Below are positions 60,202 through 64,000 of a DNA stretch of 64,000 nucleotides, one piece after another. The translations under genes were made by a program, and so were the position numbers. How positions within the stretch are numbered: position 1 is the stretch's first letter; each line of letters begins with the position of its first letter. The DNA lies in the NCBI RefSeq assembly GCF_026810225.1, contig NZ_CP113865.1, positions 1,942,001-2,006,000 on the forward strand, given 5' to 3'. The notes under the pieces are model-generated. The model worked only from the letters and a program-made list of their open reading frames with translations, was not told the DNA's origin and did no database searches. Source of the stretch: Caldicellulosiruptor morganii (GTDB taxonomy: Bacteria; Bacillota; Thermoanaerobacteria; Caldicellulosiruptorales; Caldicellulosiruptoraceae).

Positions 60202-60243
60202 AAAAAGTGCTTTCACCCAAAGCTTAAAACGAGGTGAAAGCAC
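60202..60243 (-). terminator. M-box expression-platform terminator
   Basis: The stem GTGCTTTCACC/GGTGAAAGCAC with an 18-nt central part is followed on the minus strand by TTTTTGTTT. It lies directly 3' of the M-box aptamer, as expected for Mg2+-induced termination. Confidence 0.9.
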
Positions 60244-60259
60244 CTATTTACCCTTTAAA

Positions 60260-60412
60260 AACTTACCTCGTACAAGCTTTGGCACTACACGGCATAAAAA
60301 GCTGCATTAGGTTATGCCTTGGATTCGGCAAAACCTGTTCACCAGCTCAGATTGTCTCCAATCTTTCGCGGCAGCAGCCTATATCCCTGTAGGAGCCTCG
60401 CCTACCGAGATA
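60260..60412 (-). ncRNA. M-box (ykoK) magnesium riboswitch
   Basis: On the minus strand the conserved M-box core is present: TAGGCGAGGCTCCTACAGGG, ATATAGGCTGCTGCCGCGAA and, near the 3' side, GTAGTGCCAAAGCTTG. The closing helix pairs CTCG (near 60409) with CGAG (60270-60267). At high Mg2+ this RNA favours the terminator that follows, which reduces expression of the MgtE-N/CBS and NRMT-type genes. Confidence 0.93.
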
Positions 60413-60442
60413 TCCACGAAATATTTACTTTTTTCAACTTCT

Positions 60443-60470
60443 ATTTTAGCACAAATTTTTCGTTTTTCAA
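60443..60470 (-). promoter_or_regulatory. Promoter of the M-box/Mg transporter operon
   Basis: On the minus strand TTGAAA (60470-60465) and extended -10 TGCTAAAAT (TAAAAT 60448-60443) with a 16-bp spacer. The start falls about 25 nt before the aptamer. Confidence 0.7.
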
Positions 60471-60521
60471 CCCTTTTTAGTCTAATTTTTTATAATTTTA
60501 TGCATCTTTTTTAAATTATCT

Positions 60522-62003
60522 TTAACTATCTTTTATTTTCTCTAATATAAATTCAAACATTTTGTCCTTCTCAATCACATCAGGGTGCAAAACCGGTTTT
60601 GACAGAATATCTCTTATACCTTTTGGCACCTCAACACCGGTAGTCTTGAGCAGCATTTCAATTGCTTCAAACGGGTCAATATCATTATATTCATCATCAG
60701 TCAGCGCGTTTAGCACATCTTTTGCAAACTTGTAAGGGTTTGCGGTCTGCAAAAGGACCGTCTTTGTCATGTCAGATGTTTTTTCTTTGTATTTTCTGTA
60801 TACATCAAATCCAACCGCTGAGTGCGTATCAATAAGATAAGAATACTCTCTGTAAACCCACTTTATAGCCTGTCTGGTTTCAAAATCTGTTGAAAAATCT
60901 CCCCAGAAATTCGACTGTATTGATTTTAAAACATCATCTTCAACCTTAAAATACCCATTTTCTTTCAAATCAGACATGTATTTTTTTACCCTTTCAAAAC
61001 TCTCTGTCACCAGATACAGAAGCCTTTCCAAATTGCTTGCAACCAGAATATCCATAGAAGGCGAGATTGTTTTGTAAAACTCTCTTCTTCTATCATAAAT
61101 ACCTGTGTTAATAAAATCCGAAACAACCGAGTTTATATTTGAAGCAACAATTAGCCTGTTTACAGGCACTCCCATAACCTTTGCAAAATACCCCGCCAGG
61201 ATATTCCCGAAATTGCCGGTTGGTACAACAAAATTTATCCTTTCTCCTTCTTTCAAAAACCCTTTTCTCAAAAGCTCAAGATAGCTCCATATATAGTAAA
61301 CAATTTGAGGTAAAAGTCTTCCAAAGTTAATGGAGTTTGCAGAGGTAAAAAAGTAGCCCTTTTCATTGATTATCTTTACATATTCGGTATTTGTGAAAAT
61401 CTCCTTTACTCCACTTTGCGCATCGTCAAAGTTACCAATTATACCTGCAACATGGGTGTTTTTGCCTTCCTGAGTGGTCATCTGTCTTTTTTGCACATCA
61501 GAGACACCTTCAGATGGATAGAAAACAACAATCCTGGTCCTCTCAACATCCCTGAAGCCTTCTAAAGCAGCCTTTCCCGTATCACCTGAGGTTGCAACAA
61601 GTATAAGTGCCCTTTTATAGCTATCCGGCATTGATCTTATTAAAAGATGTGGGAGCAGTTGCAGTGCAATGTCTTTAAAGGCATATGTTGGACCATGCCA
61701 GAGCTCAAGTGCAAACAGATTGCTGTCAAGTTTTTTTAAACCAACCACATTCTCTGTATCAAACCTGTCAGTTGCATAAGCCTTATTTACACAATCTGTA
61801 ATCTCTTCTTCAGAAAAGTCAGTAAGATAAAGTGAAAAAATATACTTTGCAAGGTCTTTATAGGAATTTAGACCTTCTAAATACTCAAAATCCATCTTTG
61901 GTATTTTAACCGGTGTAAAAAGCCCACCATCATTTGCTATTCCCAGATAGATGGCTTCTTTTGAATGAACATTCTGTCCTCCTCGCGTACTTGTGTACTG
62001 CAT
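60522..62003 (-). CDS. thrC: Threonine synthase
   Basis: A PLP enzyme converting O-phosphohomoserine to threonine. The N-terminal MQYTSTRGGQNVHSKEAIYLGIANDGGLF is typical, and the PLP lysine is in WHGPTYAFKDIALQLL. ILVATSGDTGKAALEGF and FVVPTGNFGNILAGY are further signatures. GAGGTG is spaced for the ATG at 62003, excluding the longer ORF that overlaps rex (493 residues). It is just downstream of rex. Confidence 0.97.
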   Translation of the reverse strand: MQYTSTRGGQNVHSKEAIYLGIANDGGLFTPVKIPKMDFEYLEGLNSYKDLAKYIFSLYLTDFSEEEITDCVNKAYATDRFDTENVVGLKKLDSNLFALELWHGPTYAFKDIALQLLPHLLIRSMPDSYKRALILVATSGDTGKAALEGFRDVERTRIVVFYPSEGVSDVQKRQMTTQEGKNTHVAGIIGNFDDAQSGVKEIFTNTEYVKIINEKGYFFTSANSINFGRLLPQIVYYIWSYLELLRKGFLKEGERINFVVPTGNFGNILAGYFAKVMGVPVNRLIVASNINSVVSDFINTGIYDRRREFYKTISPSMDILVASNLERLLYLVTESFERVKKYMSDLKENGYFKVEDDVLKSIQSNFWGDFSTDFETRQAIKWVYREYSYLIDTHSAVGFDVYRKYKEKTSDMTKTVLLQTANPYKFAKDVLNALTDDEYNDIDPFEAIEMLLKTTGVEVPKGIRDILSKPVLHPDVIEKDKMFEFILEKIKDS

Positions 62004-62025
62004 TTCACTTTTCACCTCAACAAGA

Positions 62026-62685
62026 TTATTTTTGATCCGCATTCTCCTTCTCAATCAACTTCTCATTGAGTCTGTACGAAAGTACCATAAGACTGTCAAT
62101 CAAATGAACATTCTCCACAACAACATCATCTTTTACATCAATCTCTTTGGCAGTGAAATTCCAGATACCTTTTATTCCGCCTTCCATCATAAGATTTGCA
62201 ACCTCCTGAGCAACATCGGCCGGGACACACAGAACTCCTATATCTACATCATTTTTCTTTATAAATTCCCTCATTTTATTAATATGCTTAATTTCTACAT
62301 TTCTGATACTTCTTCCAACCTTTTGAGGGTCAACATCAAATAACCCTACCAACCTGAAACCCTTTTTATAGAAATTGGTGTAGTTTGCCAGAGCCTGTCC
62401 AAGATTACCAACACCGGCAATGATCATCTTAAAGTGCCTGTCAAGTCCCAGTATCTTTACAAGATTCTCATATAGAACCTGAGTATTGTATCCATATCCC
62501 TGTTGCCCAAATCCACCAAAGTTGTTAAAGTCTTGTCTTACCTGTGAGGCTGTATATCCCATCCTCTGGCTAAGCTCCGACGAGGAAATTCTCATAACGT
62601 CATGATTTAGTAAATCCTCCACATATCGTAGATACCGTGGTAATCTCCTTATTACTGCAAGAGAGATGTTCTTCTTTTTAAACAA
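62026..62685 (-). CDS. rex: Redox-sensing transcriptional repressor Rex
   Basis: Rex senses the NADH/NAD+ ratio and represses fermentation and respiration genes. The N-terminal winged helix (LPRYLRYVEDLLNHDVMRISSSELSQRMGYTASQVRQDFNNFGGFGQQGYGY) and the Rossmann domain (MIIAGVGNLGQALANY; LVGLFDVDPQKVG) are canonical. Length 219. Translation starts at TTG, with GGGGAGG spaced 7 nt. The thrC start lies 22 nt after its stop. Confidence 0.98.
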   Translation of the reverse strand: MFKKKNISLAVIRRLPRYLRYVEDLLNHDVMRISSSELSQRMGYTASQVRQDFNNFGGFGQQGYGYNTQVLYENLVKILGLDRHFKMIIAGVGNLGQALANYTNFYKKGFRLVGLFDVDPQKVGRSIRNVEIKHINKMREFIKKNDVDIGVLCVPADVAQEVANLMMEGGIKGIWNFTAKEIDVKDDVVVENVHLIDSLMVLSYRLNEKLIEKENADQK

Positions 62686-62740
62686 TCTTTATCCTCCCCA
62701 TCTTATTTGATATTTTTTTGACATACTCACTCAAATTAAA

Positions 62741-62766
62741 AGCCTGTTTTTATTTTAAAACAGGCT
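62741..62766 (-). terminator. Terminator after divIC
   Basis: The 10-bp stem AGCCTGTTTT/AAAACAGGCT with a 6-nt loop is followed on the minus strand by TTTAATTT. It separates the sporulation/division cluster from rex. Confidence 0.8.
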
Positions 62767-62825
62767 ATGTCACTTTGATCTGCCTTCAATAAAACTGTTT
62801 TATTTATTTGACAAAAAGAAGCCTC

Positions 62826-63125
62826 CTATTCTTTTTTCTTTTTATTTCTATCAATAAATACAATCTCATTTTTCCCAACAAGCCCAAGCTTTTCACGTGC
62901 AACCTGCTGAATATACTCTTTTGTGTCAATATATTGGGCAAGTCTTTTCAGATGTTCATTTTCTTTCTTTATTTTTTCAATTTGCTGGACTACCTCTTTT
63001 TGCTGGGCTTTTACCTGGTTTAAAATCATCTGCTGCTTTACAATTGTCGTTATGGCATATATTGAAAAGAATACTACAAATGCCAATACAAAAAGCCTTT
63101 TTACAACTTTAAAAAATTTTTTCAC
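62826..63125 (-). CDS. divIC: Septum formation initiator, FtsB/DivIC family
   Basis: A bitopic division protein. A basic N-terminus and one transmembrane helix (LFVLAFVVFFSIYAITTIV) are followed by an extracellular leucine-zipper-like coiled coil (QMILNQVKAQQKEVVQQIEKIKKENEHLKRL) and the family end EYIQQVAREKLGLVGKNEIVFID. An ATG at 63176 is open, but it has no ribosome site and adds odd residues. GAGGA spaced for the GTG at 63125 is preferred (99 residues). The yabP-yabQ-divIC order is as in Bacillus subtilis. Confidence 0.9.
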   Translation of the reverse strand: MKKFFKVVKRLFVLAFVVFFSIYAITTIVKQQMILNQVKAQQKEVVQQIEKIKKENEHLKRLAQYIDTKEYIQQVAREKLGLVGKNEIVFIDRNKKKKE

Positions 63126-63179
63126 GGCCTGTCTTCCTCTTGGGTACCCCCAGAAAATGTAGTTATATTTTATCATAAA

Positions 63180-63497
63180 TCATCTTTTGTTAAAAGATAA
63201 AATTTTGTTCACCTTTTTTAAAATTCTTATGTACAAAAAGGAAATTGAACTTTTGTAAAACCAGAAGCCACTGCAAATTGCTAAAAATGTATACCATCGG
63301 ATTGTATAGTAATTGATATGATACAGTCCCAAAATTATTATCACGGTTGACAACGTAGAAGATATAAAAAATATCAGATCTCTTGTCCGCCTTTTTAATA
63401 TCTTTTTGAAAAAGAAGGTGTCATATATTAATCCAACAACCATCCCAATAATTGAACAATAGAAAAAATCTGAAAGTTGCTTAAAAACATCCTGCAT
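63180..63497 (-). CDS. yabQ: Spore cortex biosynthesis protein YabQ
   Basis: A membrane protein of 105 residues with about four hydrophobic segments (FFYCSIIGMVVGLIYDTFFF; DLIFFISSTLSTVIIILGLY; WYTFLAICSGFWFYK). YabQ is needed for spore cortex formation in Bacillus. GAGGAAAAAAG precedes the ATG at 63497, which is chosen over an upstream start. It lies between yabP and divIC. Confidence 0.92.
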   Translation of the reverse strand: MQDVFKQLSDFFYCSIIGMVVGLIYDTFFFKKILKRRTRDLIFFISSTLSTVIIILGLYHINYYTIRWYTFLAICSGFWFYKSSISFLYIRILKKVNKILSFNKR

Positions 63498-63510
63498 CTT
63501 TTTTCCTCTT

Positions 63511-63792
63511 TTATTTGAATAGTTTCCCGAATAGTCCCTTTTTAGGCGGCTCACCATACTCAAGTGAATAAATCTGCCCTTCTATAAATACCTCTCCTGT
63601 TTCAGTATTGATTTTGTTTACCTTCAAATTAAACCCTTTTATGATGAGAAGTTCCTCGTCAATAACCAGGATAACATTGTTCTCATCAAAACTTTCAACA
63701 TCGTCAACGCCATTTATTGAAATTCTTTCTCTGTTTTCTATAAGAATATTGTGAACCTTTGTTTTTGTATTCTTTCTATCTTCTGCTATCAT
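63511..63792 (-). CDS. yabP: Sporulation protein YabP
   Basis: 93 residues of the YabP/YqfC family. HNILIENRERISINGVDDVESFDENNVILVIDEELLIIKGFNLKVNKINTETGEVFIEGQIYSLEY shows the conserved beta-rich core. In Bacillus it is sigma-E controlled and works with YabQ in coat/cortex assembly. It is upstream of yabQ. Confidence 0.95.
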   Translation of the reverse strand: MIAEDRKNTKTKVHNILIENRERISINGVDDVESFDENNVILVIDEELLIIKGFNLKVNKINTETGEVFIEGQIYSLEYGEPPKKGLFGKLFK

Positions 63793-63870
63793 CTTCCCAA
63801 GACCCTTTAAAAATTTACAAGTTACATAATAAACTATATTCTCTTTACCGCTGAAATATGAAAAATCCTC

Positions 63871-64000
63871 TTACTCTATTATCTCATACATATTGCTTGC
63901 AAGATTTTTCTGTACCTTCTCATCAACACTTGTAACTCTGCATTTAAAAACCCTATCACCAAAATGCACTTCAATAATATCTCCAACTTTTACCTCTGTT
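63871..64000 (-). CDS. rqcP: S4-domain RNA-binding protein RqcP/YabO (partial)
   Basis: The last ~43 codons of a gene cut by the window edge. VKVGDIIEVHFGDRVFKCRVTSVDE is the C-terminal half of the small S4 (Hsp15-like) family, named RqcP in Bacillus for its part in ribosome-associated quality control. It lies upstream of yabP as in Bacillus, which supports the assignment. Confidence 0.8.
   Translation of the reverse strand, partial: TEVKVGDIIEVHFGDRVFKCRVTSVDEKVQKNLASNMYEIIE

Noticed and set aside
60061-60243. A 60-codon ORF ending at the same stop as the leader peptide
   Set aside because: Its start lies inside the M-box terminator stem and has no ribosome site. Only the last 27 codons have AAAGGAG in front, so the short version is kept.
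1-64000. CRISPR arrays, prophage or toxin-antitoxin modules
   Set aside because: I found no regularly spaced repeats, phage structural genes or convincing toxin-antitoxin pairs.

Overview
The window looks like chromosome of a low-GC, spore-forming, flagellated, thermophilic Firmicute of the Clostridia. Caldicellulosiruptor is the best guess, from overall resemblance and not from a search. The signs are AT-rich DNA with strong GGAGG ribosome sites, the dprA-topA-trmFO-hslV-hslU-codY-flgB gene order, sporulation genes yabP/yabQ beside divIC, a branched-polyamine synthase (BpsA) typical of thermophiles, a CCA-encoding tRNA set, and many decayed insertion sequences.

Layout. 1-19.8 kb: one long minus-strand block. 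It reads from rtcB and dprA through topA, trmFO, hslVU and codY into a flagellar operon (flgB, flgC, fliE-F-G-H-I-J, a MotE-like gene, fliK, flgD, a small flagellar-operon gene and flgE, which runs off the left edge). 19.8-25.5 kb: a frameshifted PlsY-like acyltransferase, a radical SAM enzyme divergent from an ArsR regulator with a palindrome between them, and a zur-znuA-znuC-znuB zinc-uptake operon with its own candidate operator. 25.5-27.6 kb: a broken ISL3-family element and IS256-type debris. 27.6-40.1 kb: a complete-looking phosphonate import and C-P lyase operon (phnD-C-E-E, hexapeptide acyltransferase, GNAT, phnF-G-H-I-J-K-L-M, TIM-barrel gene). It is preceded by a PhoP-box-like repeat, lacks recognisable phnN and phnP, and is bounded on both sides by IS remnants that share a ~125-bp inverted repeat.

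40.2-49.4 kb: IS21 and IS256 remnants, a ComM-like ATPase, tRNA-Lys, a TetR regulator divergent from an SDR fused to a beta-rich domain, tRNA-Gln and tRNA-His, truD, bpsA, rpmB and two tiny genes. 49.4-57.4 kb: a LacI regulator with an esterase-like hydrolase, a membrane protein of unknown function, a zinc dehydrogenase, and a hotdog thioesterase-fhs-kbl operon that fits glycine and one-carbon metabolism, then tRNA-Ser. 57.4-60.5 kb: a magnesium module made of an NRAMP-related Mg transporter and a soluble MgtE-N/CBS protein. Its leader holds an M-box riboswitch with terminator. Downstream of that lie a 27-codon leader ORF and three copies of a 13-nt sequence that can form two mutually exclusive hairpins, one of which hides the ribosome site. 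60.5-64 kb: thrC, rex, and the divIC-yabQ-yabP-rqcP cell-division/sporulation cluster.

The strongest candidate for something undescribed is the M-box, leader-peptide and switching-hairpin arrangement at 59942-60412. The phn operon ranks next, for its Ig-like/PhnD fusion, its terminal TIM-barrel gene, and its missing phnN and phnP.
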